Below are positions 1 through 8,486 of a stretch of DNA of 64,000 nucleotides, in pieces. Each line of letters starts with the position of its first letter. The first letter of the stretch is position 1. The stretch comes from Virgibacillus sp. 7505. GTDB taxonomy: Bacteria; Bacillota; Bacilli; Bacillales; Amphibacillaceae. The notes beneath the pieces were generated by a model, which saw only the letters and a list, made by a program, of their open reading frames with translations, did not search any database and was not told the DNA's origin. Made by a program: the position numbers and the translations under genes. The stretch spans positions 124,001 through 188,000 of the forward strand of contig NZ_NPBF01000033.1 of the NCBI RefSeq assembly GCF_002272135.1, read 5' to 3'.

Positions 1-261
1 TCTTTTCCGACATGGCGGCGACGAATTCATTATTCTGCTGCCTAAAAAAGTTTGTCCTCAGGCAGAGGAATTCCTAAAAAAACTGCAGGACAAATTAACC
101 TATTTAGATGGAGATAAGATAAAACGATACCCGATCGCAGCAAGCTTCGGAATCCATGACTATGCCCAGGCTCTACGCTGACTGATTCAGAAATGATAGA
201 TATTACTGATCAGGAAATGTGCAAAACCAAACAACAGCACAAAGAAGCCCAATTCCAATAA
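1..261 (+). pseudogene. 3' end of a GGDEF (diguanylate cyclase-type) gene, apparent frameshift
   Basis: The window opens inside a GGDEF domain. Frame 2 reads LFRHGGDEFIILLPKK, the RxGGDEF signature of enzymes that make cyclic di-GMP from two GTP, and continues through AASFGIHDYAQALR to a TGA at 179-181. The family's usual C-terminal tail is not in that frame. It appears in frame 1 from about 172 (TLTDSEMIDITDQEMCKTK and on) to a TAA at 259-261. Losing one base near 170-174 would explain this. The gene is therefore either a fresh pseudogene or carries a sequence error. The 5' part lies outside the window, so sensory domains cannot be judged. The reading of the family is firm; whether the frameshift is real is open. 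Confidence 0.75.
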
Positions 262-273
262 TTGGGCTTCTTT
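241..273 (+). terminator. Intrinsic terminator of the GGDEF gene
   Basis: A perfect 14-bp stem (AAAGAAGCCCAATT with its complement) around a 5-base loop, ending in TTCTTT. The left arm overlaps the last codons of the frame-1 GGDEF tail. Confidence 0.85.
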
Positions 274-278
274 GTATA

Positions 279-307
279 TTGAAAACCCTTTCATATTTTG
301 ATAGACT
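279..307 (+). promoter_or_regulatory. Sigma-A-like promoter for the 24-residue peptide gene
   Basis: TTGAAA (279-284), a 17-base spacer, then TAGACT (302-307). It lies just after the upstream terminator and 27 bases before the peptide start, so the peptide gene can be its own transcription unit. Confidence 0.5.
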
Positions 308-334
308 TAATTTATCGAAGGAGGAGGGGTGCCA

Positions 335-409
335 ATGTGGAAAACAAACTTATTAATCAGCGGCAGCATAGTAGGATGTGCTTTAGTCACATGGGTTGCT
401 TCTTTATAA
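335..409 (+). CDS. Small hydrophobic peptide, 24 residues, unknown
   Basis: An ATG frame encodes MWKTNLLISGSIVGCALVTW followed by VASL. It has one lysine near the N terminus and then a single continuous hydrophobic segment, the pattern of a single-pass small membrane peptide. The case for a real gene comes from its surroundings: an unusually strong Shine-Dalgarno (GGAGGAGGGG, 5 bases before the ATG), a promoter-like sequence upstream and a hairpin terminator about 30 bases downstream. I do not recognise the family. It could be a membrane-complex accessory peptide or a type I toxin; no antisense RNA gene is evident opposite it. Confidence 0.55.
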   Translation: MWKTNLLISGSIVGCALVTWVASL

Positions 410-440
410 AATTTATTGAAAACGGTATCATCTATATTAG

Positions 441-476
441 AGGGTAAACTGGCTTTCAGGCTGGTCTACCCTTTTT
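441..476 (+). terminator. Terminator-like hairpin after the small peptide gene
   Basis: AGGGTA pairs with TACCCT, and an imperfect inner stem continues towards the loop. The hairpin is followed by TTTTTCT. It closes the short unit formed by the promoter at 279 and the peptide gene. Confidence 0.6.
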
Positions 477-497
477 CTAATTATCCTTATAATAACT

Positions 498-512
498 TTA
501 TAATTATTATAA
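498..512 (+). promoter_or_regulatory. PerR box upstream of katA
   Basis: TTATAATTATTATAA is a perfect 7-1-7 inverted repeat and an exact match to the PerR consensus TTATAATNATTATAA of Bacillus. It lies about 80 bases before the catalase start. A weak sigma-A-like promoter (TTGATT at 520-525, TACTAT at 542-547) follows. Peroxide derepression of katA through PerR is inferred from the known regulon. Confidence 0.85.
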
Positions 513-589
513 ATAAGTATTGATTTTTAATAAAAAGATGTTACTATGTTTATAGATTTACAAACACTACATACTCTGAGGTGATTTTC

Positions 590-2041
590 TTGGCAGATAA
601 AAAACTTACTACTAGCTGGGGTGCTCCAGTTGGAGATAACCAGAATTCCCAAACTGCTGGATCACGTGGACCTACACTGATCCAGGATGTGCATCTTCTT
701 GAAAAACTAGCACACTTTAACCGTGAACGTGTTCCTGAACGCGTTGTACACGCAAAAGGTGCCGGTGCACATGGTTACTTTGAAGTCACTAATGATGTTT
801 CCAAATATACAAAAGCAAACTTCCTTTCTGAAGTAGGCAAAAAAACAGATATGTTCATCCGTTTCTCTACTGTAGCTGGTGAGCTTGGTTCTGCTGACAC
901 AGTACGTGACCCTCGCGGTTTCGCTGTTAAGTTTTATACAGAAGAAGGCAACTATGATCTAGTCGGTAACAATACACCTGTATTCTTCATCCGAGATGCA
1001 ATCAAGTTCCCTGACTTTATCCATACTCAAAAAAGACATCCGCAAACACATTTGAAAAACCCTGACGCGGTTTGGGATTTCTGGTCTCTTTCTCCTGAGA
1101 GCCTGCACCAGGTTACGATTCTTATGTCTGACCGCGGAATTCCGGCAACATTGCGCAATATGCACGGTTTCGGTTCCCACACATTCAAATGGGTGAACGA
1201 ACAAGGCGAAGGCGTTTGGGTGAAATATCACTTCAAGACGCAGCAAGGTGTTAAAAACATGGATCCGGCCGTTGCAGCAAAAGTTGCTGGTGAGCATCCA
1301 GATTATCATACAGAAGATTTATTCAACGCAATCGAAAATGGCGATTTCCCTGAATGGAAGCTTTATGTTCAAATCATGCCGCTTGAAGATGCGAACACAT
1401 ACCGCTTTGATCCATTCGATGTAACAAAAGTATGGTCCCAAAAGGATTACCCGCTAATCGAAGTCGGCCGCATGGTATTGAACCGCAACCCAGAGAACTA
1501 CTTCGCTGAAGTAGAACAAGCTACGTTCTCTCCAGGAACTCTTGTACCTGGTATCGAAGTATCTCCTGACAAGATGCTTCAAGGTCGTCTGTTCGCTTAT
1601 CATGATGCACACCGTTATCGTGTAGGTGCTAATCACCAAGCACTTCCAATCAACCGTGCGCGTAACGAAGTGAACAACTATCAGCGTGATGGACAAATGC
1701 GTTTCGATAACAATGGCGGAAGCGGCGTTTACTATGAGCCGAACAGCTTCAATGGTCCGAAAGAAGATCCAGCAAGCAAGATGGCACCATTCGAAGTATC
1801 CGGACAAGCTGACAGTGTTGGTTACGATGAAAACGACCACTACACACAGCCTGGAGATCTTTACCGTCTTATGACTGATGATGAAAAAGCTCGTCTTGTA
1901 CAGAACTTTGTTGATGCAATGAAGCCAGTTACAAGAAAAGACATTCTAGAACGCCAAGTAGGTCATATCTACAAAGCAGATAAAGAATGGGGCCAGCGCG
2001 TCGCTGACGGTCTAGGCATTGCACTTCCACAAGAAGTTTAA
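590..2041 (+). CDS. katA: Vegetative catalase KatA (haem catalase)
   Basis: A clade 3 monofunctional haem catalase of 483 residues, the same length as Bacillus subtilis KatA. It dismutates H2O2 to water and oxygen in the cytoplasm. The catalytic His is about residue 54 ([13 protein letters not shown]), the catalytic Asn is in the VGNNTPVFF segment, and the proximal haem Tyr is in [12 protein letters not shown] near residue 337. A GTG at 581 is also in frame, but it lies inside the Shine-Dalgarno (GAGGTG, 578-583). The TTG at 590, 6 bases after it, is the better start and gives [16 protein letters not shown], matching the family. It is monocistronic between a PerR box and a strong terminator. 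Confidence 0.97.
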   Translation: MADKKLTTSWGAPVGDNQNSQTAGSRGPTLIQDVHLLEKLAHFNRERVPERVVHAKGAGAHGYFEVTNDVSKYTKANFLSEVGKKTDMFIRFSTVAGELGSADTVRDPRGFAVKFYTEEGNYDLVGNNTPVFFIRDAIKFPDFIHTQKRHPQTHLKNPDAVWDFWSLSPESLHQVTILMSDRGIPATLRNMHGFGSHTFKWVNEQGEGVWVKYHFKTQQGVKNMDPAVAAKVAGEHPDYHTEDLFNAIENGDFPEWKLYVQIMPLEDANTYRFDPFDVTKVWSQKDYPLIEVGRMVLNRNPENYFAEVEQATFSPGTLVPGIEVSPDKMLQGRLFAYHDAHRYRVGANHQALPINRARNEVNNYQRDGQMRFDNNGGSGVYYEPNSFNGPKEDPASKMAPFEVSGQADSVGYDENDHYTQPGDLYRLMTDDEKARLVQNFVDAMKPVTRKDILERQVGHIYKADKEWGQRVADGLGIALPQEV

Positions 2042-2057
2042 TCCTAAAAGATAAAAC

Positions 2058-2096
2058 AAAGGATAGATGAACAATTATGTTCATCTATCCTTTTTC
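2058..2096 (+). terminator. katA terminator
   Basis: A 15-bp perfect stem (AAAGGATAGATGAAC with its complement), a 6-base AATTAT loop and a T-rich tail. Confidence 0.9.
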
Positions 2097-2145
2097 TTTT
2101 GTGTTACGCCTTATTCGATTCGGCTATGGATTTACATTAAACACC

Positions 2146-2180
2146 AAAAAAGTACACCACTCTACAGTGATGTACTTTTC
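2146..2180 (-). terminator. murB terminator
   Basis: Read on the minus strand, AAAAGTACATCAC pairs with GTGGTGTACTTTT (one G-T pair) and is followed by a T run, immediately after the murB stop. Confidence 0.8.
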
Positions 2181-2181
2181 C

Positions 2182-3102
2182 TCATTTATCAGGAGCATCT
2201 CCTATGATTCGCACTTCCCGGTGAAGACTTACACCGAACTGCTCTTTGACTGTCTCCTGGACGTGTTTAATAAGATTGATATAATCTGATGCTGTACCGT
2301 TGGCTACATTCACCATGAAGCCTGCATGCTTACCTGATACCTCTACACCGCCGATTCGAGTCAACTGCAGCCCTGCATCCATGATCAGCTTACCGGCAAA
2401 GTGACCTGGAGGGCGCTGGAAGACACTGCCGCATGATGGATATTCCAGCGGCTGCTTCGACTCACGAAGGTATGTTAGTTCATCCATTTTCGCTTTAATC
2501 GCTGTTTGGTCACCATCTTCCAATACGAATGTTGCTTCCACAGCGATGTAATTATTCTTCTGCAGAATGCTGGTACGGTAACTAAGCTCTAATTCTTCAC
2601 TTGTCATCACCTTACGCTCACCAGTATCAGTTATGACCACTACTTGCTCCAGAACATCCTTGACTTCTCCGCCATACGCACCAGCATTCATATACAATGC
2701 CCCGCCGATGGAACCAGGAATGCCACAAGCGAATTCTAATCCAGTCAAACTCGCATCCAGCGCAATTCTGGACACATCGATTATCGCTGCACCTGATTGC
2801 GCTGTGATCCTGTTTCCCTCTACCTTCACTTCATCGAGTTTCGTCAGTATCATGACCACTCCGCGCAATCCGCCATCCTGAATGATCACATTCGATGCAT
2901 TACCGAGGATTGTCAGCGGCACTCCATTTTCTTTTGTATAAGCAACAACCTGTTCAATTTCTGTGTAACTTCTCGGGAAAACAAGTACATCCGCTTTTCC
3001 GCCCACTTTTGTATACGTATAATCCGCAAGCGGTGCTTCTATAAGTACATCTGTAGCCTCTAAAAATTGCTTTATGTCTCTCTCCAATGCATTCACATTC
3101 AT
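2182..3102 (-). CDS. murB: UDP-N-acetylenolpyruvoylglucosamine reductase MurB
   Basis: A flavoenzyme of peptidoglycan precursor synthesis. It reduces UDP-GlcNAc-enolpyruvate to UDP-MurNAc with NADPH. The N-terminal FAD-binding part contains [13 protein letters not shown] and [15 protein letters not shown]; the C-terminal MurB domain contains the active-site serine segment [13 protein letters not shown] and ends with a conserved Glu in HREVRIIGD. Three in-frame ATGs lie at the start. I chose the third (3102), 8 bases after GAGGG, giving 306 residues beginning [10 protein letters not shown]; the annotation could also run to 3117. It is a single gene with its own terminator, convergent with katA. 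Confidence 0.95.
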   Translation of the reverse strand: MNVNALERDIKQFLEATDVLIEAPLADYTYTKVGGKADVLVFPRSYTEIEQVVAYTKENGVPLTILGNASNVIIQDGGLRGVVMILTKLDEVKVEGNRITAQSGAAIIDVSRIALDASLTGLEFACGIPGSIGGALYMNAGAYGGEVKDVLEQVVVITDTGERKVMTSEELELSYRTSILQKNNYIAVEATFVLEDGDQTAIKAKMDELTYLRESKQPLEYPSCGSVFQRPPGHFAGKLIMDAGLQLTRIGGVEVSGKHAGFMVNVANGTASDYINLIKHVQETVKEQFGVSLHREVRIIGDAPDK

Positions 3103-3254
3103 CATATAATCCCTCATTACTGTATTAGCCGCTGCAAATGAGCGTGCCCCAACCTGTATTGTATACCACTTTTCGCATACGTGACAATGCCCTTATTTAC
3201 CTGTTAGGCCAGACACCTATAGTTTATGCATAAAAATGACCAATTGCGCATCAA

Positions 3255-3872
3255 TTACAGTTTAGAACAGTGTCCCGCAATCACTTGGTATTGATCACCG
3301 ATCAGCTGCCACACACGTGTGTAAATAAAGTCACCGCTGATCTTATCGTCCCCTTCCTGTCCTTCCAGGTGGATACGGGAAATTGTTACTGCTCCATCCT
3401 TTGTCGGTTTGATTTGCAAATCAAAACAAGATACTTGCGTGAAGCGCACAGCAAGTGTTCGATGCGCCTCCAAGTCCATATCCTTGGTCACATAGCTGCC
3501 CTCATGATTGATAAAAACAAGATCATCATGCAGAAAAGTATCCAATGCAAATATATCTCTCGTCTGCATAGCTTCCCTGAATTGCTGTTCCAAAAGTTCA
3601 AACTGATCCGGATTCGATACCTCTTCCGTCTGTTCAAGCTCTACTTGACCCTCTCCATCATCTGCATGTTCAAAACGTATAGGTCTCTCGAATTCATCTA
3701 GAGTGGATTCAATCTTAACTATGTGCGCAGTGGCAATATGTACGTCCCCAATCACGACAAAAGCTTTATTCATCATGCCTTGGTTATTCGTTATATGCTC
3801 CAGTATTTGCTGTTCAGGTGCTTCAGTTCGAATTTTCTCACCTGTTGATAACGTTATAATTGTTTCATTCAT
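3255..3872 (-). CDS. Two-part protein with a C-terminal NTF2/DUF4440-like domain
   Basis: 205 residues. The second half, from about residue 90 (LLEQQFREAMQTRD, LHDDLVFINHEG, then FTQVSCFDLQI and GDFIYTRVWQLIGDQYQV), has the helix-plus-beta-cone pattern of SnoaL/NTF2-like DUF4440 proteins, which bind small ligands or act as small enzymes. The first 75 residues (ITLSTGEKIRTEA, FVVIGDVHIATAHIVKIE) look like a short beta-rich domain I cannot name, joined by an acidic linker of about 20 residues rich in Glu and Gln. The start follows GGAG on the minus strand. Function unknown; the neighbours give no pathway clue. Confidence 0.75.
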   Translation of the reverse strand: MNETIITLSTGEKIRTEAPEQQILEHITNNQGMMNKAFVVIGDVHIATAHIVKIESTLDEFERPIRFEHADDGEGQVELEQTEEVSNPDQFELLEQQFREAMQTRDIFALDTFLHDDLVFINHEGSYVTKDMDLEAHRTLAVRFTQVSCFDLQIKPTKDGAVTISRIHLEGQEGDDKISGDFIYTRVWQLIGDQYQVIAGHCSKL

Positions 3873-4001
3873 CAGTCGTCACTCCGTTCTATTTTCCTCC
3901 GTTATAATGCAGCTGCCTTAATTGTATCGCGATACAGGTACTCAAGGAAACGATATGGCCTGTTTTCGTATTCGCAAACAATAAGAAAACCTCCTATAAC
4001 T

Positions 4002-4026
4002 GTTAAGAGTAAGCTTAAAAGGGAAG
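4002..4026 (+). promoter_or_regulatory. Possible sigma-B-type promoter
   Basis: GTTAAG, 13 bases, then GGGAAG resembles the general-stress consensus GTTTAA-N13-15-GGGTAT (GTT and GGGA kept). It lies 37 bases before the small gene at 4063. Weak evidence on its own. Confidence 0.35.
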
Positions 4027-4062
4027 GGATAAACTATATATGTAAATCTGGAGGTGTACAAG

Positions 4063-4224
4063 TTGAGTAATGATACGCGCGAATACCGTACAGGACAAGG
4101 TGTACCTCAAACAGGTGTATACATCTGTCAGTCCGGTGAAAGAGTCGAAATAAAAGAAAATGATGTGTTTCCTGTATGCCCTGCTAAGGGTGAGGAAACA
4201 ACATGGAAACATGAAGAAATATAA
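4063..4224 (+). CDS. Small protein of 53 residues with two Cys, YjzC-like in size and style
   Basis: The frame starts at TTG 4063, 8 bases after GGAGG, and reads LSNDTREYRTGQGVPQTGVY, then a central part with ICQSGERVEI and VFPVCPAKGEE, ending EEI. The hydrophilic N-terminal tail and two Cys about 17 residues apart (CQSG, CPAKG) suggest a small beta-rich, possibly metal-binding fold of the kind seen in YjzC-like and zinc-ribbon-like Bacillus proteins; this is resemblance only. It has a good terminator directly behind and a promoter-like sequence in front, so it is probably a monocistronic gene. Confidence 0.7.
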   Translation: MSNDTREYRTGQGVPQTGVYICQSGERVEIKENDVFPVCPAKGEETTWKHEEI

Positions 4225-4263
4225 GGTGGTGCCGAGATTTTTCTCAGCATCACCTTATTTTTT
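4223..4263 (+). terminator. Terminator of the small 4063 gene
   Basis: A 14-bp stem with two G-U pairs (AAGGTGGTGCCGAG with CTCAGCATCACCTT), a six-base loop and TTATTTTTT. It overlaps the stop codon. Confidence 0.85.
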
Positions 4264-4421
4264 ATGTATATACTAAATCCCCTCTCAATTCCTTAAGCCA
4301 ATTCAGCTTACATAAAACTAAGTCATGAAAGAACTAGCTTCGGATAGATTTTAAAGATTTCACCCTTAAAGAGGCAAAATAATATGTGCAGTTTCATCTA
4401 AACAATATATATAATCAAATT

Positions 4422-4435
4422 TGTAAGCGATATCA
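4422..4435 (+). promoter_or_regulatory. cre site (CcpA operator) before the beta-glucoside PTS operon
   Basis: TGTAAGCGATATCA matches every position of the consensus TGWAANCGNTNWCA. It lies just downstream of a TATAAT hexamer (4410-4415) and 26 bases before the first ATG, a position typical of CcpA repression (glucose repression). No good -35 is visible, which fits a promoter activated by the PRD regulator encoded at 10330. Confidence 0.85.
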
Positions 4436-4461
4436 TTTATTGTGACAGGGGGAAATATTTG

Positions 4462-4773
4462 ATGAAAATTCTACTTGCTTGCTCTTCTGGAATGTCCACA
4501 AGTTTATTAGTATCCAAAATGAGAGATGCCGCTCGAGAAAAAGGAATCGAGGCAGAGATTTGGGCAGTGGCACAGGATAAGGCTGAATCCGACATGGAAA
4601 AAGCGGATGTACTGTTAATCGGACCTCAAATGAGGTTCCTCTTCAAAAAAATTTCAAAAGTTGCTGGTGAGAAAGGTGTACCAGTCGATGTGATCGACCC
4701 TATTTCTTATGGACGCATCGATGGTGAAGCTGTTTTGGATAAGGCATTAGAATTGATCCAAAAAAAGGTGTAA
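4462..4773 (+). CDS. licB: PTS lactose/cellobiose-family EIIB
   Basis: A 103-residue phosphocarrier of a lactose/cellobiose/lichenan-type PTS. It takes phosphate from EIIA and gives it to the sugar in EIIC. The phospho-Cys is residue 7 in ILLACSSGMSTS. A TTG one codon upstream is possible, but the ATG at 4462 sits 8 bases from AGGGGGA and is the better start. First gene of an EIIB-EIIC-GH1-ROK-EIIA-GH1 operon. The symbol reflects resemblance to B. subtilis LicB; the real substrate may be cellobiose, gentiobiose or an aryl-glucoside. Confidence 0.92.
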   Translation: MKILLACSSGMSTSLLVSKMRDAAREKGIEAEIWAVAQDKAESDMEKADVLLIGPQMRFLFKKISKVAGEKGVPVDVIDPISYGRIDGEAVLDKALELIQKKV

Positions 4774-4788
4774 TGAGGGGGAACCATT

Positions 4789-6105
4789 ATGGGAAGTAAA
4801 TTTACCGAGACTTTAGAAAATATATTATTACCTATTGCAGATAAGTTAAATAATAACCGGTATCTTGGCGCACTGCGCGATGGTTTTATGGTTGCTTTAC
4901 CTTTTATTATTTTCGGTTCTCTTTTTGTAGTATTAGCGAACATTCCTTTCCTGGACAAAATAATCAGTGAAAATGCTCTAGCAGAATATCAAAGTATTTT
5001 AGGACCTGCTTCTGCCTCTACTTTAAGTATTATGGGTCTTTTTGTCATCTTCGGCATCGCCTACAAATTGACTCAGCATTATGAGTTGGAAGCTTTGTAT
5101 GGCGGCTTCGCTGCACTGGCTTCTTTCATAATCTTAACACCTCAAGTTTTAGAAGGGGTTGCAGGGGTTATCCCTGCTTCAGCGTTAGGTGCTCAAGGTT
5201 TATTCCTAGGGATTTTCACGGCCTTTGTATCAGTAGAACTATACAGATTTTTTGTTAAGAGAAATTGGACTATCAAAATGCCTCAGGGTGTACCTGATGC
5301 TGTGTCGAAATCTTTCAGCTCCTTAATTCCACTAACTTTGACATTAACTTTCTTTTTAGCAATCCGCGCTATCTTGAGCTACACACCTTACGAAACATTA
5401 CAGAATTTTATTTATACTCTTATTCAACAACCCTTAACTTCCTTAGGAAGCGGTTTGGTGGCAACAATTATCGCCGTTCTTTTAATACAGGTATTTTGGT
5501 TCTTTGGACTTCATGGACAGATTATTGTCAATTCAATCATGGATCCGATATGGATGACATTATCCCTTGAAAATTTAGAAGCATTTAATGCTGGTCTAGA
5601 ACGTCCAAATATTGTTAACAACCAGTTTATAGATACATTCATTGTAGGAATGGGCGGAACTGGTATGACAATGGCAGTAATTTTAGGTATTTTCTTATTC
5701 ACCAAGAGCAGACAATTAAAAAACCTTGGTAAGCTTGGTGGACCAGCAGCAATTTTCAATGTAAACGAACCTCTCATCTTTGGTTTGCCAATTGTCATGA
5801 ATCCTATGGTGATCATTCCTTGGCTGCTTTCTCCAGTAGTTGTTACTATCGTCACTTACTTTGCAATGTCAACTGGACTAGTTCCGGTTTCAACTGGAGT
5901 ACATGTACCTTGGACAACACCAATTTTCATTAGCGGTATGTTGGTTACGAATTCAATTGCCGGAGCAATCATGCAATTAGTGAACCTAGTAATTGTTGTA
6001 CTGATCTGGCTGCCATTCTTAAGAATTCTCGATAAGCAATATTTCCAGACTGAGCAAACAACTGCTAAAGATCAAAAACAAGGACGGGATGATAAAATTG
6101 TCTAA
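4789..6105 (+). CDS. licC: PTS lactose/cellobiose-family EIIC permease
   Basis: 438 residues with about ten hydrophobic segments and the GLHGQIIVNSIMDP, FNVNEPLIFGLPIVMNP and VPWTTPIFISG blocks characteristic of CelB/LicC permeases. It binds the beta-diglucoside outside and releases it phosphorylated inside. Starts 15 bases after licB with GAGGGG before the ATG. Its last 17 bases overlap the next gene, suggesting translational coupling of the transporter to the phospho-beta-glucosidase. Confidence 0.93.
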   Translation: MGSKFTETLENILLPIADKLNNNRYLGALRDGFMVALPFIIFGSLFVVLANIPFLDKIISENALAEYQSILGPASASTLSIMGLFVIFGIAYKLTQHYELEALYGGFAALASFIILTPQVLEGVAGVIPASALGAQGLFLGIFTAFVSVELYRFFVKRNWTIKMPQGVPDAVSKSFSSLIPLTLTLTFFLAIRAILSYTPYETLQNFIYTLIQQPLTSLGSGLVATIIAVLLIQVFWFFGLHGQIIVNSIMDPIWMTLSLENLEAFNAGLERPNIVNNQFIDTFIVGMGGTGMTMAVILGIFLFTKSRQLKNLGKLGGPAAIFNVNEPLIFGLPIVMNPMVIIPWLLSPVVVTIVTYFAMSTGLVPVSTGVHVPWTTPIFISGMLVTNSIAGAIMQLVNLVIVVLIWLPFLRILDKQYFQTEQTTAKDQKQGRDDKIV

Positions 6106-7534
6106 CAAAGTAATCAAAGTACCTGATAACTTCATTATTGGTGCAGCTTCCTCTGCCTGGCAAACAGAAGGTTGGACCGGTAAAAAGGATTTTCAGGACT
6201 CCTATTTGGACCTTTGGTACAAAAACAATAAGAATGTCTGGCATAATGGCTATGGCCCGGCTGTAGCAACCGATTTTTATAACCGTTACAAAGAAGATAT
6301 TCAATTGATGAAACAAATTGGGCTTACTCATTATCGAACTTCTATCAATTGGGCCAGGTTTTTAGTGGATTATGAAAATGCCATAGTTGATGAAGAATAT
6401 GCTTCTCATTATGAAAACGTAATAGATGAATTACTCAACAATGGCATTGAACCGATGATTTGCCTCGAACATTATGAGCTTCCAGCTGTTCTTTTTGAAA
6501 AATACGGTGGCTGGGGTTCGAAACATGTTGTGGAATTATTTGAGAAGTATGCAGAAAAGGTTTTCAAGCGATACGGCAGCCGGGTCAAACATTGGTTTAC
6601 ATTCAATGAACCAATAGTTGTACAGACCCGTGTTCATTTAGACGCCATTCGCTGGCCCTTTGAGCAAAATACAAGAAAATGGATGCAATGGAATTACAAT
6701 AAATCTTTAGCTACAGCAAAAGTTGTAAGGCTATTCAAGCAAATGCAGTTAAAAGAGAAATTCGGTGCGAAGATTGGTAATATCATTAATCCTGAAGTAA
6801 CATATGCAAGATCCTCTGCAGAACATGATCAAAAAGCTGCACGTATCTATGATTTATTCTTTAATCGTGTATTTTTAGATCCTTCTATTAAGGGAGAGTT
6901 TCCATCAGAATTATTTGAACTAATGGAGAAACATGATATCACGTTTGACTATACGGAAGATGAATTAAGACTTATTAAAGAAAACACAGTAGACTATGTT
7001 GGTTTGAATCTTTACTTCCCTCACAGGGTGAAAGCAAGAACTGCAGCATGGAACGAGGATACACCTTTCCATCCGGAATATTATTATGACAAGCACGAAT
7101 TAACAGGGAAAAAAATGAACCCATATCGCGGTTGGGAAATTTATCCGCAAATAATGTATGATATCGCACTTCGAATGAAAGAGGAATATGGCAACATCGA
7201 ATGGTTCGTTGCTGAAAATGGTATGGGTGTTGAAAATGAACATCGCTTTAAAAACGAAGATAATATGATTCAAGATGATTATCGCATTGAGTTTATCAAT
7301 GAACATTTACAATGGTTATTAAAAGCCGTTGATGAAGGAGCCAACTGCACAGGTTATATGCTCTGGGCATTTACAGATAATGTTTCACCAATGAATGCAT
7401 TTAAAAATCGGTATGGTCTAGTTGAAATCAATTTAACTGAAAATCGTAACCGCAGCCTAAAAAAATCGGGTTATTGGTATAAAGAGCTGATCGAGTCGAG
7501 ACAGCTTGAAGTTTCAGAAGAAGAATATAAATAA
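6089..7534 (+). CDS. 6-phospho-beta-glucosidase, GH1 (first copy)
   Basis: A glycoside hydrolase family 1 protein of 481 residues. The acid/base is about Glu174 in FTFNEPIVV and the nucleophile about Glu376 in VAENGMGV. The C-terminal SLKKSGYWYKELI matches the SxKK-x-WY pattern that binds the 6-phosphate in phospho-glucosidases. It cleaves the PTS product to glucose-6-phosphate and glucose (or an aglycone). The ATG at 6089 overlaps the EIIC end and has AAGGA only 4 bases before it. It differs clearly from the second GH1 at 8817, so the two may prefer different linkages or aglycones. Confidence 0.93.
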   Translation: MIKLSNKVIKVPDNFIIGAASSAWQTEGWTGKKDFQDSYLDLWYKNNKNVWHNGYGPAVATDFYNRYKEDIQLMKQIGLTHYRTSINWARFLVDYENAIVDEEYASHYENVIDELLNNGIEPMICLEHYELPAVLFEKYGGWGSKHVVELFEKYAEKVFKRYGSRVKHWFTFNEPIVVQTRVHLDAIRWPFEQNTRKWMQWNYNKSLATAKVVRLFKQMQLKEKFGAKIGNIINPEVTYARSSAEHDQKAARIYDLFFNRVFLDPSIKGEFPSELFELMEKHDITFDYTEDELRLIKENTVDYVGLNLYFPHRVKARTAAWNEDTPFHPEYYYDKHELTGKKMNPYRGWEIYPQIMYDIALRMKEEYGNIEWFVAENGMGVENEHRFKNEDNMIQDDYRIEFINEHLQWLLKAVDEGANCTGYMLWAFTDNVSPMNAFKNRYGLVEINLTENRNRSLKKSGYWYKELIESRQLEVSEEEYK

Positions 7535-7570
7535 GTGACGGACAGACTCAATGCAAAGAAGGAAAATATT

Positions 7571-8464
7571 ATGAAGAATTTTTTGGCTATTGATATAGGT
7601 GGAACATTCGTCAAATATGGAGAAGTTTCAGAAAACGCTGTAATCTCTCGCATAAATAAAGTGAAAACACCAGACTCCCTCCAATCTCTATTAGATTTTA
7701 TCCAGCATTTAAGTCAATCATTAAGTAATATTTCAGGTATAGCCGTTAGTTGTCCTGGCGCTGTTTCTGATGATGGAATCATTTACGGATCCAGCGCTGT
7801 TCCTTATATCCATGGCCCTAATATGAAACAGCTTATAGGAGAAAAAACAGGTTTGCCTGTATATCTCGAGAATGATGCAAATTGTGCGGGCTATGCTGAG
7901 ATTTGGGATGGAAACGGCAAAGGAAAGAACGATGTTTTAGTAATGGTAATTGGTACTGGGATTGGCGGAGCTATTTTTAAGAATGGCAGTTTACATAAAG
8001 GAGCCAATTTACATGGTGGCGAATTTGGATATATGCTGCTCACTGACACTATAACAAATAGCGATGATGTCTGGAGCAGGCTAGCATCCACTAAAGCTTT
8101 AGTAAAAAAAGTTGCTACTTTAAAACAGATCGATCCGTATGTTTTATCTGGAGAACAGGTATTTGAATTAGCTGAATCTGGCGATGTTGAGGTATCCAAA
8201 ATTGTGGAGGATTTCTATCACCTTTTAGCAGTCGGAATATATAACCTGCAATACATCTATGATCCTGAAGTGATATTAATTGGCGGGGGGATCAGCCAAA
8301 GAGCAGACCTGATTGAAAAAATCAACCAAAAGCTAGATCTTATCATAGGGAAAATCGACTTAGCTAAAATCAAACCTAGTATTGCTACATGTAAATTTGC
8401 ACAACATGCTAATTTGTTAGGCGCTGTATATGGCTATTTAAAGTCTAATGAGCATCGTAGATAA
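7571..8464 (+). CDS. ROK-family sugar kinase (glucokinase or beta-glucoside kinase type)
   Basis: 297 residues with the ATP-phosphate motif AIDIGGTFVKYGE at residues 6-18, VSCPGAVS, and the catalytic-Asp block YLENDANCAGYAE (Asp about 102). The usual ROK zinc site (CxCGxxGCxE) is absent: after GANLHGGEFGYM there is no Cys cluster. The same loss occurs in some BglK-like and mannose/glucose kinases. In this operon it most likely phosphorylates the glucose freed by the two GH1 enzymes; direct phosphorylation of unphosphorylated beta-glucosides is the alternative. A GTG at 7535 is open upstream, but AAGGA sits 7 bases before the ATG at 7571. Confidence 0.88.
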   Translation: MKNFLAIDIGGTFVKYGEVSENAVISRINKVKTPDSLQSLLDFIQHLSQSLSNISGIAVSCPGAVSDDGIIYGSSAVPYIHGPNMKQLIGEKTGLPVYLENDANCAGYAEIWDGNGKGKNDVLVMVIGTGIGGAIFKNGSLHKGANLHGGEFGYMLLTDTITNSDDVWSRLASTKALVKKVATLKQIDPYVLSGEQVFELAESGDVEVSKIVEDFYHLLAVGIYNLQYIYDPEVILIGGGISQRADLIEKINQKLDLIIGKIDLAKIKPSIATCKFAQHANLLGAVYGYLKSNEHRR

Positions 8465-8486
8465 GTCTTATATTGGAGGTTATTGA

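Noticed and set aside
2077-2289. Plus-strand open frame overlapping the katA terminator and the murB end
   Set aside because: It begins inside the katA terminator, runs through the murB terminator, and is antisense to the murB C terminus; no ribosome site.
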